Shown here piece by piece: positions 47,471 through 57,078 of a stretch of 64,000 nucleotides of DNA (position 1 is its first letter; every line of letters begins with the position of its first letter). Below the pieces are notes generated by a model. The model saw nothing but the letters and a program-made list of their open reading frames with translations. It was not told the DNA's origin and did no database searches. The translations under genes and the position numbers were made by a program. The stretch is from JAKPQE01 sp041397845 (GTDB lineage: Bacteria; Pseudomonadota; Alphaproteobacteria; Rhizobiales; JAKPQE01), in NCBI GenBank assembly GCA_041397845.1, contig JAWKVW010000002.1, positions 159,754 through 223,753 on the forward strand, read 5' to 3'.

Positions 47471-48801
47471 ATGGCATCTGCGGCAGAACAACTCGCAGCC
47501 AACCTGAATTTCGCCGCGATCGCGAAAGCTGAAGACCTCAAGAAGCGCATCTGGTTCACACTGGGTGCGCTGCTGGTCTATCGGCTGGGCACCTATATAC
47601 CGATGCCGGGGATCGACCCCCAGGCGCTGGCGCAGGTGTTCAACAATGCCCAGCAGGGCATTCTCGGCCTGTTCAACATGTTTGCCGGTGGCGCGGTCGG
47701 CCGTATGGCCGTCTTTGCCCTCGGCATCATGCCGTACATCTCGGCGTCGATCATCATTCAGTTGATGACGACGGTTTCGCCGCATCTTGAGCAGCTCAAG
47801 AAGGAAGGCGAGCAGGGCCGCAAGCAAATCAACCAGTACACGCGCTACGGCACCGTGCTGCTCGCGGCACTGCAGGCATACGGCATCGCCGTCGGCCTCG
47901 AGGGAGCCGGGCAGGTGGTGTCGGACCCGGGGCTGTTCTTCCGGCTTTCGACGGTGATCACGCTGACCGGCGGTACGATGTTCCTGATGTGGCTCGGCGA
48001 GCAGATCACGGCGCGCGGCATCGGCAACGGCATTTCCCTCATCATTTTCGCGGGTATCGTCGCGAACCTGCCGAAGGCAATCGCCGGAACGCTCGAGCTG
48101 GGCCGGCAGGGTGCGATCTCGACGATGGCCATCCTGCTCATCATCGTCGTTGCCGTTGGCGTCATCGCTGCGATCGTGTTCATGGAGCGGGCGCAGCGCC
48201 GGCTGCTTATCCAGTATCCGAAACGCCAGGTCGGCAACCGGATGTTCCAGGGCGATTCCTCGCACCTGCCGCTGAAGCTGAACACGTCGGGCGTCATCCC
48301 GCCGATCTTTGCCTCGTCGCTGCTGCTGCTACCGACGACGGTCGCCAGTTTTGTCGGCGGGCAGGGGCCCGGCTGGCTCAATACGATTACTGCGGCGCTT
48401 GGCCACGGCCAGCCGCTGTACATGCTGCTCTATGCAGCCCTCATCGTGTTTTTCGCCTTCTTCTACACCGCGATCGTGTTCAATCCGGTCGATACCGCCG
48501 ACAATCTGCGCAAGCATGGCGGTTTCATCCCCGGCATTCGGCCCGGCGAGCGGACGGCGAATTACATCGACTATGTCCTGACGCGGATCACCGTCGTCGG
48601 CGCGATCTACCTCACCCTCATCTGCTTGTTGCCTGAGGCGCTGATCTCATATACTGGCGTGCCGTTCTACTTTGGTGGAACATCGCTCCTCATCGTGGTC
48701 TCCGTGACGATGGACACCGTCGCGCAGATCCAGGGCACCTGCTGGCGCACCAGTACGAGGGGCTCGTCAAAAAAGCAAAATTAAGAGGGAAACGCCGATG
48801 A
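47471..48801 (+). CDS. secY: Preprotein translocase subunit SecY (one apparent frameshift near the end)
   Basis: Ten membrane helices of the Sec channel. Plug and lateral-gate segments are intact: YRLGTYIPMPGIDPQAL at the first helix and KLNTSGVIPPIFASSLLLLP at the seventh. As sequenced the frame is lost after VAQIQG (48731-48735) and stops at 48784. One added G restores HLLAHQYEGLVKKAKLRGKRR, the canonical C-terminus. The stop then falls at 48799-48801, overlapping the adk ATG (ATGA). The repaired protein has 443 residues. SecY is essential, so a consensus error is the likely reason. Confidence 0.95.
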
Positions 48802-49370
48802 GACTGATTCTGCTCGGACCGCCGGGGGCCGGGAAGGGGACGCAGGCCGTCAGGATTACCGACAAGCTGGGTATCCTGCAGCTTTCGACTGGTGAAATGC
48901 TGCGGGCGGCGGTTGCTGCCGGTACGGAAGTTGGCCTCAGGGCCAAGGACGTCATGGCGCGCGGCGAGCTGGTGCCGGACGAGGTCGTTGTCGGGATCAT
49001 TTCCGACCGTATCGACCAGCCGGACTGTGCCCGCGGCTTCATTCTCGACGGCTTTCCGCGCACGGTCGCGCAGGCCGAGGCGCTCGACAAGGTTCTCAAG
49101 GAGAAGGGCATCGGTCTCGATGTCGTGGTCGAGCTGACGGTCGATGACGGGATTCTCATCGAGCGTATCGAGAATCGGGCGCGCGAGACCGGCGGGGCGC
49201 GGGCGGACGACAATGCCGAGACGCTGAAGAAGCGACTCGATGTTTATCATGCCCAGACTGCGCCGCTCGTCGACTACTACAAGAAGACCGGCCTGCTGCG
49301 TTCGGTCGACGGAATGGCCGATATCGAGGCGGTTGCCGCTTCGATTGATGCCGTTCTCGCGGATTTCTGA
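48798..49370 (+). CDS. adk: Adenylate kinase
   Basis: 190 residues. P-loop GPPGAGKGTQA, AMP site QLSTGEMLR, catalytic DGFPRTVAQAEAL, and the short-LID form lacking a zinc finger (RIENRARETGGARADDN). Converts ATP + AMP to two ADP. Placed between secY and rpsM, as usual. Confidence 0.98.
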   Translation: MRLILLGPPGAGKGTQAVRITDKLGILQLSTGEMLRAAVAAGTEVGLRAKDVMARGELVPDEVVVGIISDRIDQPDCARGFILDGFPRTVAQAEALDKVLKEKGIGLDVVVELTVDDGILIERIENRARETGGARADDNAETLKKRLDVYHAQTAPLVDYYKKTGLLRSVDGMADIEAVAASIDAVLADF

Positions 49371-49389
49371 GCCGCGAAACGTGAATCTT

Positions 49390-49419
49390 TTCCGCGGCAG
49401 TTGACGAACTGCCGCGGAA
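49390..49419 (+). promoter_or_regulatory. 13-bp perfect hairpin after adk with an embedded TTGACG box
   Basis: TTCCGCGGCAGTT-GACG-AACTGCCGCGGAA. It begins 19 bases after adk and has no T-run. The TTGACG that spans the loop (49401-49406) has a poor -10 (TATCTA, 18 bases downstream). It may be a transcript-end structure for adk or a control element ahead of rpsM. Confidence 0.45.
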
Positions 49420-49598
49420 TCCGATATCTACCGGCCCTCAATCGATGTATTTCGAGTGCGGTGCCGGTGGCCTTGGGAAGGGTGAACCGGGCACCGACGT
49501 TGTCGTTTTCGGCCAGGAGCCGATAATGGCGGGCGGAGCTCGGTACTGTTGCGAAAAAGACGGCCGTCGCATGGCGGCGGCAAAAAGGAGATACGGGC

Positions 49599-49967
49599 GT
49601 GGCTCGAATTGCTGGCGTCAACATTCCGACGAACAAGCGCGTTCTCATCGCGCTGCAGTACATTCACGGTATCGGGCCGCGGAAGGCGCAGGAAATCATC
49701 GAGAAGGTCAACATCACGCCGGAACGCCGGGTGAATGACCTGACCGACGCCGAAGTGCTGCATATCCGCGAAGTGATCGACCGGGATTATATCGTCGAGG
49801 GTGACCTGCGGCGCGAAGTCGCGATGAACATCAAGCGGCTGATGGACCTCGGCTGCTACCGCGGCCTGCGCCATCGTCGCAGCCTGCCGGTGCGCGGCCA
49901 GCGGACGCATACCAATGCCCGCACCCGCAAGGGTCCGGCCAAGCCGATCGCCGGCAAGAAGAAGTAA
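49599..49967 (+). CDS. rpsM: 30S ribosomal protein S13
   Basis: 122 residues from GTG 49599 (MARIAGVNIPTNKRV), with AAAGGAG 8 bases upstream. C-terminal RGQRTHTNARTRKGPAKPIA contacts P-site tRNA. First gene of the alpha operon, 228 bases after adk. Confidence 0.97.
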   Translation: MARIAGVNIPTNKRVLIALQYIHGIGPRKAQEIIEKVNITPERRVNDLTDAEVLHIREVIDRDYIVEGDLRREVAMNIKRLMDLGCYRGLRHRRSLPVRGQRTHTNARTRKGPAKPIAGKKK

Positions 49968-50033
49968 TCAATTCGTCTCCTCGTGCCGCGCGGCAACAGG
50001 CCGGCGGCATGAACTTCAAGTGAAAGGTCACCC

Positions 50034-50423
50034 ATGGCGAAGGACACGACGCGCGTTCGCCGCCGCGAGCGGAAGAACATCTCAGCCGGCGTGGCGCACG
50101 TGCGCTCCAGCTTCAACAACACCATGATCACGATCACCGACGCCCAGGGCAATGCCATTTCCTGGTCTTCGGCGGGCGCGATGGGTTTCAAGGGTTCGCG
50201 CAAGTCGACGCCGTATGCGGCGCAGATCGCGGCCGAAGATGCCGGCAAGAAGGCTGCCGAGCACGGCATGCGCACCCTCGAGGTCGAGGTCAGCGGTCCG
50301 GGTTCGGGCCGTGAGTCGGCGCTGCGGGCGCTGCAGTCGGCCGGTTTCACCATCACCTCGATCCGTGACGTGACGCCGATCCCGCACAACGGCTGCCGGC
50401 CGCGCAAGCGTCGCCGCGTCTGA
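50034..50423 (+). CDS. rpsK: 30S ribosomal protein S11
   Basis: 129 residues. Core AHVRSSFNNTMITITDAQGN and DVTPIPHNGCRPRKRRRV, the platform/E-site contact. rpsD, which follows rpsK in gamma-proteobacteria, is absent, as is usual in this class. Confidence 0.98.
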   Translation: MAKDTTRVRRRERKNISAGVAHVRSSFNNTMITITDAQGNAISWSSAGAMGFKGSRKSTPYAAQIAAEDAGKKAAEHGMRTLEVEVSGPGSGRESALRALQSAGFTITSIRDVTPIPHNGCRPRKRRRV

Positions 50424-50532
50424 TTTCCCTTTCGGGACATCGACGAGCCGAAACTTGTCCTCCGCCGCGCGGTCGTCGCGCGGGGAGCGGTCGCAGCGGG
50501 GGCGGCCGACAACGAACCGAAAAGGTGCGGAT

Positions 50533-51552
50533 GTGATTCGAAAGAACTGGCAGGAGCTGATCAAGCCGAACAAGCTGGAAGTGGCTGGCGGCGCGGACCC
50601 GAAAAGGGTCGCGACCATTGTTGCCGAGCCGCTCGAGCGGGGCTTTGGTCTTACTCTCGGCAATGCGCTTCGCCGCGTTCTGTTGTCGTCGCTGCAGGGT
50701 GCAGCGGTGACCGCGGTGCATATCGACGGCGTGCTGCACGAGTTCTCCTCGATCGCCGGTGTGCGTGAAGACGTCACCGACATCGTGCTGAACATCAAGG
50801 AAATCGCCATCAAGATGGTCGGCGAGGGTCCGAAGCGCATGGTCGTGCGCAAGCAGGGCCCGGGCGTCGTGACTGCCGGCGACATCCAGACGGTCGGCGA
50901 TGTGCAGGTGCTCAATCCGGAACTCGTGATCTGCACGCTCGACGAGGGCGCCGAGATCCGCATGGAGTTCACGGTCAACACCGGCAAGGGCTACGTTGCG
51001 GCTGATCGCAATCGTCCTGAAGACGCGCCGATCGGCCTCATTCCGGTCGACAGCCTTTATTCGCCGATCCGCAAGGTCTCCTACAAGGTCGAGAATACCC
51101 GCGAGGGCCAGGTTCTCGACTATGACAAGCTGACCCTGCAGATCGAGACGGACGGCTCGATCACGCCGGAAGATTCGATCGCCTATGCGGCGCGGATCCT
51201 TCAGGACCAGCTCTCGATCTTCGTCAATTTCGAGGAGCCGGAGAAGGAAGTCACGACCGAGCAGACCCCGGAGCTGGCGTTCAACCCGGCGCTGCTGAAG
51301 AAGGTCGACGAGCTCGAGCTGTCGGTGCGTTCGGCGAACTGCCTGAAGAACGACAACATCGTCTACATCGGCGATCTCATCCAGAAGACCGAGGCGGAGA
51401 TGTTGCGGACGCCGAATTTCGGCCGCAAGTCGCTCAACGAGATCAAGGAAGTGCTCGCCGGCATGGGCCTGCATCTCGGCATGGAAGTGCCGAACTGGCC
51501 GCCGGAGAACATCGACGATCTGGCCAAGCGTTTCGAAGACCATCATTATTGA
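50533..51552 (+). CDS. rpoA: RNA polymerase alpha subunit
   Basis: 339 residues from GTG 50533 (MIRKNWQELIKPNKLEV, the usual start). N-terminal assembly domain with ERGFGLTLGNALRRVLLSSL. C-terminal domain (KKVDELELSVRSANCLKNDN, FGRKSLNEIKEVL) binds UP elements and activators. Longer in-frame sequence upstream is not conserved. Confidence 0.98.
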   Translation: MIRKNWQELIKPNKLEVAGGADPKRVATIVAEPLERGFGLTLGNALRRVLLSSLQGAAVTAVHIDGVLHEFSSIAGVREDVTDIVLNIKEIAIKMVGEGPKRMVVRKQGPGVVTAGDIQTVGDVQVLNPELVICTLDEGAEIRMEFTVNTGKGYVAADRNRPEDAPIGLIPVDSLYSPIRKVSYKVENTREGQVLDYDKLTLQIETDGSITPEDSIAYAARILQDQLSIFVNFEEPEKEVTTEQTPELAFNPALLKKVDELELSVRSANCLKNDNIVYIGDLIQKTEAEMLRTPNFGRKSLNEIKEVLAGMGLHLGMEVPNWPPENIDDLAKRFEDHHY

Positions 51553-51625
51553 TCGGTTCTTCGGTTAGTTAGAAGGGAGGCGCGCGGCCAAGAGGTCCGC
51601 CCGCCGTGAAAGAAGGAGTGGGGCC

Positions 51626-52048
51626 ATGCGCCACGGCAATCGCGGTCGCAAGCTCAATCGTACCTGGAGCCACCGCAAGGCGATGTTCGCCAACATGGCG
51701 GCGTCGCTGATCCGGCACGAGCAGATCGTCACGACGCTTCCGAAGGCCAAGGATCTTCGGCCGATCGTCGAGAAGCTGGTGACGCTGGCCAAGCGTGGCG
51801 ACCTGCACGCCCGCCGCACCGTTGCGTCGCGTCTCGGTGACGAGGCGATGGCCAAGAAGCTGTTCGAGGTTCTGGCGGCTCGTTACGCCGATCGTCCGGG
51901 CGGCTACACCCGCGTCCTCAAGGCCGGTTTCCGGTTTGGCGACAATGCCCCGATGGCGGTGATCGAGTTCGTCGACCGCGATCCGGAGGCGAAGGGCGCC
52001 GAGGATCGTGCGCGCGCCGAGGCCGAGGGCGAGGCGGAAGCCGCGTAA
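51626..52048 (+). CDS. rplQ: 50S ribosomal protein L17
   Basis: 140 residues (MRHGNRGRKLNRTWSHRKAMFANMAASL). The C-terminal ~20 residues are an Ala/Glu tail. It ends the alpha operon; a strong terminator follows 24 bases later. Confidence 0.98.
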   Translation: MRHGNRGRKLNRTWSHRKAMFANMAASLIRHEQIVTTLPKAKDLRPIVEKLVTLAKRGDLHARRTVASRLGDEAMAKKLFEVLAARYADRPGGYTRVLKAGFRFGDNAPMAVIEFVDRDPEAKGAEDRARAEAEGEAEAA

Positions 52049-52071
52049 TCGACCGACGGGTCTTCTTTATC

Positions 52072-52105
52072 GCAACGGGCGGTGCCGGGTTCGGCGCCGC
52101 CCGTT
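52072..52105 (+). terminator. Terminator of the ribosomal protein superoperon
   Basis: CAACGGGCGGTGCCG-GGTT-CGGCGCCGCCCGTTG, a 15-bp stem with one G-U pair, then TGTTTTCC. Confidence 0.9.
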
Positions 52106-52229
52106 GTGTTTTCCAGACGGTTTCCGCATCGTTTTTAGCCTCTTGCCGTGGAAATGTCCGGAATCGCGGTACAGTCGAGCGGGATCGATGGCGCGTCCCC
52201 GGGGCGGGCGAGGAGAGGAGCAAGACGTT

Positions 52230-53635
52230 ATGGCAAAGGCGGCTCTGGCGGTCGTTTCAGCAGTGCTGCTGCTCGTCGGCGTTGGCGCCGGCTCGGCCGA
52301 GGAACGGGTGGTGCCGGACAACCGGGCCGAGGTGATGTTTTCCTACGCCCCGGTCGTCAAGCGGGTCGCGCCGGCGGTCGTCAACGTCTATGCGACGCGC
52401 ACCGTGGTGGAGCGGCCGGCGTCGCCGTTCTTCGACGATCCGCTGTTCCGGCAGTTCTTCGGCGGCAGCGGGCTCGATCGGCCGCGCGAGCGGATGCAGA
52501 GCTCGCTCGGCTCGGGCGTCATGGTCGCCGACGGTGTCGTCGTCACCAACAACCACGTCATCCGCGATGCGGACCAGATCAAGATCGCGCTGGCCGACAA
52601 GCGCGAGTTCGAGGCCGAGATCCTGCTGAAGGACGAGCGCACCGACATTGCGGTGCTGCGGGTCAAGGGTGACGTGAAAGGCCTGCCGGTCGTCGATTCG
52701 GCAATTCCGACGATCTCGAGGTTGGCGATCTGGTGCTGGCGATCGGCAATCCGTTCGGCGTCGGCCAGACGGTGACGAGCGGCATCGTCTCGGCGCTGGC
52801 GCGCACGCAGGTCGGCATTACCGACTACCAGTTCTTCATCCAGACCGACGCGGCGATCAATCCGGGCAATTCCGGCGGCGCCCTCGTCGACATGAGGGGG
52901 CGGCTCATCGGCCTCAACACCGCGATTTTCTCGCGCGGCGGCGGCTCGAACGGCATCGGCTTCGCGATTCCGGTCAACATGGTGCGGATCGTGGCGGAAT
53001 CGGCAATCACCGGCAAGCCGGTGGTCAGGCCCTGGCTCGGGGCTCGGCTGCAGTCGGTGACGGCGGACATCGCCGAGAGCCTCGGGCTCGAGCGGCCGAC
53101 CGGGGCGCTTGTGGTGCGGGTCGATGCCGGCAGTCCCGGAGCCGAGGCAGGCCTGCAACCGGGCGATCTCGTCACGGCGATCGACGGCGGTCTCGTCGAG
53201 GACCCGGACAGCCTCGGCTACCGGCTGGCGACGAAGAGCGTCGGCGGCTCGGCGGCGCTCGACGTCATCCGCGATCACAAGCCGATCAAGCTGACGCTGG
53301 CGCTGAAGCCGGCGCCGGAGACCGTACCGCGTCAGCCGGTGACGATCGACAGCCGCTCGCCGTTTGCCGGCATGTCGGCGGTCAATCTCTCGCCGGCAGT
53401 CGCCGAGGAGTTCGACATCACCGGTGCCGATTCGGGTGTCGTCGTCACCAATGTGGCGCCGCGCTCGCCGGCCCAGCAGGTCGGCCTGCAGAAGGGCGAC
53501 GTGCTCGTGCAGATCAATGGCGTCGACATTGCCTCGACCGATGTCCTGATGCAGGCGGTGGCGGAGCGGGCCCGGATCTGGCGGTTCGAGGTGCTGCGCG
53601 ACGGGCGCGTGCTCAGGATGGCGGTCAGCGGTTAG
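52230..53635 (+). CDS. Do-type periplasmic serine protease (DegP/DegQ family), one apparent frameshift
   Basis: Signal peptide 1-23, then a trypsin-like domain with catalytic His in TNNHVIRDAD, Asp in ERTDIAVLRV and Ser in NPGNSGGALVD. Two PDZ domains follow (RPWLGARLQSV and LSPAVAEEFDITGAD onward). The frame is lost near 52701, after LPVVDS. One added G restores GNSDDLEVGDLVLAIGNPFG, and the repaired protein is ~468 residues. GGAGAGGAG lies before ATG 52230. It would degrade or refold misfolded envelope proteins. rarA follows within 13 bases. Confidence 0.9.
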
Positions 53636-53647
53636 CAGGGGCGTTGC

Positions 53648-54961
53648 TTGAGCGATCTTTTCGGCGCAGCGGGATTTGAGCGGGACGTGCCACGGCCGCT
53701 GGCCGATCGGCTGCGGCCGACGCAGCCTGGCGATGTCGTCGGACAGGACCACCTCGTCGGTCCTGACGGGTCGCTCAGTCGCATGCTGGCGACGGGGCGG
53801 ATCGGCTCGCTGGTCTTCTGGGGGCCGCCGGGTACCGGCAAGACGACCGTGGCGCGGCTGCTGGCGGCCGAGACCGATCTCCATTTCGAGCAGATTTCCG
53901 CGATCTTTTCGGGCGTTGCCGACCTCAAGAAGGTGTTCGAGGCAGCGCGCGGGCGGCGCCGGGTCGGGCAGGGGACGCTGCTCTTCGTCGATGAAATCCA
54001 TCGCTTCAACCGGGCACAGCAGGATTCGTTCCTGCCGGTGATGGAGGATGGCACGGTCACGCTTGTCGGGGCGACGACGGAGAACCCGTCGTTCGAGCTC
54101 AATGCGGCGCTGCTGTCGCGGGCGCATGTGCTTGTCTTCCGCTCGCTCGACGAGGCGGCGATCGAAAGGCTGCTGGCGCGGGCCGAGGCGGTCGAGGGCC
54201 GGCCGCTGCCGCTCGATGCGGAAGCGCGCGGCCTTCTGGCCCGGATGGCCGACGGCGACGGGCGGGCGGCGCTGACGCTTGCCGAGGATGTCTGGCGTTC
54301 GGCGCGGGAGGGCGAGGTGTTCGGCGCGGCCGACCTGCCGGCGATCGTGCAGCGACGGGCGCCGATCTACGACAAGGGCCAGGACGGGCACTACAATCTG
54401 ATTTCAGCGCTGCACAAGTCGGTGCGTGGCTCCGATCCCGATGCGGCGCTCTATTATCTCGCCCGGATGTTCGATGCCGGCGAGGACCCGCTGTTCATCG
54501 GCCGGCGGCTGGTGCGGATGGCCTCGGAGGATATCGGCCTTGCCGATCCGCAGGCGCTTGTCGTCGCCAGTGCGGCCAAGGATGCCTATCATTTTCTCGG
54601 CTCGCCGGAAGGCGAACTGGCGCTTGCCGAGGCGGCCGTCTATCTGGCAACGGCGCCGAAGTCGAATGCGGTCTACACGGCCTTCAAGGCGGCGATGCGG
54701 GCGGCAAAAGACTCAGGCTCGCTGATGCCGCCAAAGACCATCCTCAACGCGCCGACCAAGCTGATGGGGGCGGAGGGGTATGGCGCCGGCTATGCCTATG
54801 ATCACGATCAGCCGGACGCATTTTCCGGCCAGGACTATTTTCCGGAGAAGCTCGGCCGCCAGACGTTTTACGATCCGCCGGAGCGGGGTTTCGAGCGCGA
54901 AGTGCGCAAGCGCCTCGACTACTGGGCGCGGTTGCGGCGGGAGCGTGGCGGCAAGTCCTGA
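53648..54961 (+). CDS. rarA: Replication-associated recombination protein RarA (MgsA)
   Basis: 437 residues from TTG 53648 (MSDLFGAAGF, the usual start). AAA+ ATPase with Walker A GPPGTGKTTVARLLA, Walker B LLFVDEIHRFNRAQQD and sensor-1 GATTENPSFELN. The C-terminal helical part forms the tetramer and includes MASEDIGLADPQAL. Acts at stalled replication forks with SSB and RecA. 12 bases after the protease gene. Confidence 0.94.
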   Translation: MSDLFGAAGFERDVPRPLADRLRPTQPGDVVGQDHLVGPDGSLSRMLATGRIGSLVFWGPPGTGKTTVARLLAAETDLHFEQISAIFSGVADLKKVFEAARGRRRVGQGTLLFVDEIHRFNRAQQDSFLPVMEDGTVTLVGATTENPSFELNAALLSRAHVLVFRSLDEAAIERLLARAEAVEGRPLPLDAEARGLLARMADGDGRAALTLAEDVWRSAREGEVFGAADLPAIVQRRAPIYDKGQDGHYNLISALHKSVRGSDPDAALYYLARMFDAGEDPLFIGRRLVRMASEDIGLADPQALVVASAAKDAYHFLGSPEGELALAEAAVYLATAPKSNAVYTAFKAAMRAAKDSGSLMPPKTILNAPTKLMGAEGYGAGYAYDHDQPDAFSGQDYFPEKLGRQTFYDPPERGFEREVRKRLDYWARLRRERGGKS

Positions 54962-55107
54962 GAGTAGACGCGGCCGTTTCGCGCGGCGATGCCTCTCGCC
55001 ACCGCCTGGCAAATTGCCGATTCTTGCAATTTTAACCACCTCCGTTAGCGGCATATTCGTCTCCTGCTGGTAAGCCTCGACCAAGCAGTCAAAAAACGGT
55101 CGAGGCG

Positions 55108-56601
55108 ATGGACAAGATTTTCAACAGGTCTCTCTGGCGTTCGGCGGCGCAGCGCTTCCGGCGCGACGATCGCGGCGCGGTCGCCATCGTGTTTGCGCTG
55201 ACGCTCATTCCGGTGCTCGGCATCGCTGGCGTCGCCATCGACTACAGCCGGGCCGAGCTTGCCCGCAATCACCTGCAGGATGCGGCCGATGCGGCGGCGC
55301 TGGCGGCCGGCGTCGACCTTGCCAGCCAGACGCCGGACATCCAGAAGGCGGCGAAGGCGTCGTTCGATGCCGACATCAAGGGCCTCAACAACGTCACCAT
55401 CACGAATTTCAAGGCGAAGATGCTGACCGTCCAGCAGGACGGCAGCAACGGCGTCCGGGTCGATGCGACCGGCCATATGAAGACCGAGCTGCTGGGCCTT
55501 ATCGGCGTCAACAGCATGGACGTCTCGGTGTTTTCCGAAATCGGCGTCGCCAACAAGAAGGTCGAGGTTTCGCTCGTTCTCGACAACACCGGCTCGATGG
55601 GCTTCAACAACAAGCTCAACACGCTGAAGATAGCGGCGACCAATCTCGTCAACGCGATGAAGCCGAACAGCCAGGCGGACAACGTCAAGTTCTCGCTGGT
55701 GCCGTTCTCGCGCTACGTCAATATCGGCATGGCCAACCGGCACGAGCCGGGCGTTTTCGTCGAGGACGACTACATCGTGACGCCGGGCCATCAGTCCTGC
55801 ACCGACACCTATCCGAACTCGACCCTGCAGACGACCTGCAGCAACCCGGGCACCAAGTCCTGCACGACGGTCAGCGTTGCCCAGACCTGCTACAGCGACG
55901 GCGTGCCGTATTCCTGCACCGGCAGCAAGACGACCTGCACCGGCAGCGATCCCAGCGGCTGCACGACGTCGGGCTCGCTCGGCGACGCGGTGCAGAAGTG
56001 CACCTGGGTGCCGGACGTCTGGGCGCGCTGGTATGGCTGCGTCGGCTCGCGCAGCGGCGGCCTCGACGAGGTCGACAGCGATTACACGACGCAGGTTCCG
56101 GGCCTGCTTGCGACCTACAACAATTGCGAGCCGGCAGCCCTGACCCGCCTGACCGATTCCAAGTCGACGGTGCTTTCGGCAATCAACGGCATGTATGCCA
56201 AGGGCGAGACCTATATTCCGGCCGGCCTGATGTGGGGCTGGCGGTCGCTGTCGAGCATCACGCCGTTCGGCGACGGCGCGCCGACCGATCCGGACGTGGT
56301 CAAGGCGATCGTCCTGATGACCGACGGCATCAATACGGTGTCGCCGACCTATCCCCAGCACACCGGCTCGGACACGGCCGTTGCCAACAACAAGACGGCG
56401 AAGATCTGCGAGAACATCAAGAAGGAAGGCATCATGGTGTTCACCATCGCCTTTGATGTCGCCGATCCGGGCATCAAGACCGTGCTGCAGAACTGCGTCG
56501 GCAATGGCGGCGAATATTTCGACGCGACCGACAACAACAAGCTGAAGTCGGCCTTCCGCGAGATCGCACTGACGCTGATGAACCTGCGCCTGACGCGCTG
56601 A
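55108..56601 (+). CDS. TadG-like pilus-assembly protein with von Willebrand A domain
   Basis: 497 residues. An N-terminal TadE/G-type segment (RRDDRGAVAIVFALTLIPVL) acts as membrane anchor, followed by the usual YSRAELARNHLQDAADAAALA helix. A VWA domain holds the metal site DNTGSM (159-164) and MTDG. Ten cysteines sit between residues 231 and 340 in a Ser/Thr/Gly-rich insert, which is unusual. No other tad genes are in the window. ATG 55108; the 146-base gap before it has no clear promoter. Confidence 0.85.
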   Translation: MDKIFNRSLWRSAAQRFRRDDRGAVAIVFALTLIPVLGIAGVAIDYSRAELARNHLQDAADAAALAAGVDLASQTPDIQKAAKASFDADIKGLNNVTITNFKAKMLTVQQDGSNGVRVDATGHMKTELLGLIGVNSMDVSVFSEIGVANKKVEVSLVLDNTGSMGFNNKLNTLKIAATNLVNAMKPNSQADNVKFSLVPFSRYVNIGMANRHEPGVFVEDDYIVTPGHQSCTDTYPNSTLQTTCSNPGTKSCTTVSVAQTCYSDGVPYSCTGSKTTCTGSDPSGCTTSGSLGDAVQKCTWVPDVWARWYGCVGSRSGGLDEVDSDYTTQVPGLLATYNNCEPAALTRLTDSKSTVLSAINGMYAKGETYIPAGLMWGWRSLSSITPFGDGAPTDPDVVKAIVLMTDGINTVSPTYPQHTGSDTAVANNKTAKICENIKKEGIMVFTIAFDVADPGIKTVLQNCVGNGGEYFDATDNNKLKSAFREIALTLMNLRLTR

Positions 56602-56786
56602 GCCGGATTGTTGCGGCAGACCTTGCGCCGGTGCGGCAACGCGCCGGCGCGATGCCGTTTCCGGGAGGTTCGACCGGGCATTGGCCGAAAGCATCGGTGT
56701 TTTTTGCGAGGGCGGCCGTCGCGCCGCTTGACCCGGATCGGGGTTGGCCGCTACACAGCCGCCATATTAGGGATTGCTAAAACACC

Positions 56787-57026
56787 ATGGACCGCAAGCC
56801 GATGCAGTTGCTCGACAACGTCACGCTCCAGATGGCGATCATCTTCGCCCTTCTGCTCGGGTTCGCGCCATTCTTTCCTGAGCCGCACATCGTCGAGAAG
56901 GTGCGGATGCTGTTCCAGGGCACGCTGAAAAAGCCGATCGATATCTTCGATCTCTTCTGGCACGCGTGGCCGTTCGCGCTGCTGGCGCTGAAGCTCATCC
57001 GGATGCGGCAGGTCGGCCAGCTCTGA
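56787..57026 (+). CDS. Small membrane protein, conserved in Rhizobiales-like genomes
   Basis: 79 residues with two hydrophobic stretches (LQMAIIFALLLGFAPFF and FDLFWHAWPFALLALKL) and a basic end. It resembles short proteins often labelled 'RND transporter' by transfer, but it is far too small to be one. 52 bases upstream of crcB and possibly cotranscribed. Function unknown. Confidence 0.65.
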   Translation: MDRKPMQLLDNVTLQMAIIFALLLGFAPFFPEPHIVEKVRMLFQGTLKKPIDIFDLFWHAWPFALLALKLIRMRQVGQL

Positions 57027-57078
57027 GGCGCATCTGCTAGCGCTTGCGGCGGTGCGGTTTCCGATCTAACAACGCGCC

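Noticed and set aside
48725..48801. Programmed frameshift or truncated SecY
   Set aside because: There is no slippery heptamer or stimulatory structure that I can see. The one-base repair gives the exact canonical tail and the adk overlap, so a base-calling error is simpler.
57027..57078. Fluoride riboswitch before crcB
   Set aside because: The gap is 52 bases and lacks the conserved riboswitch core.
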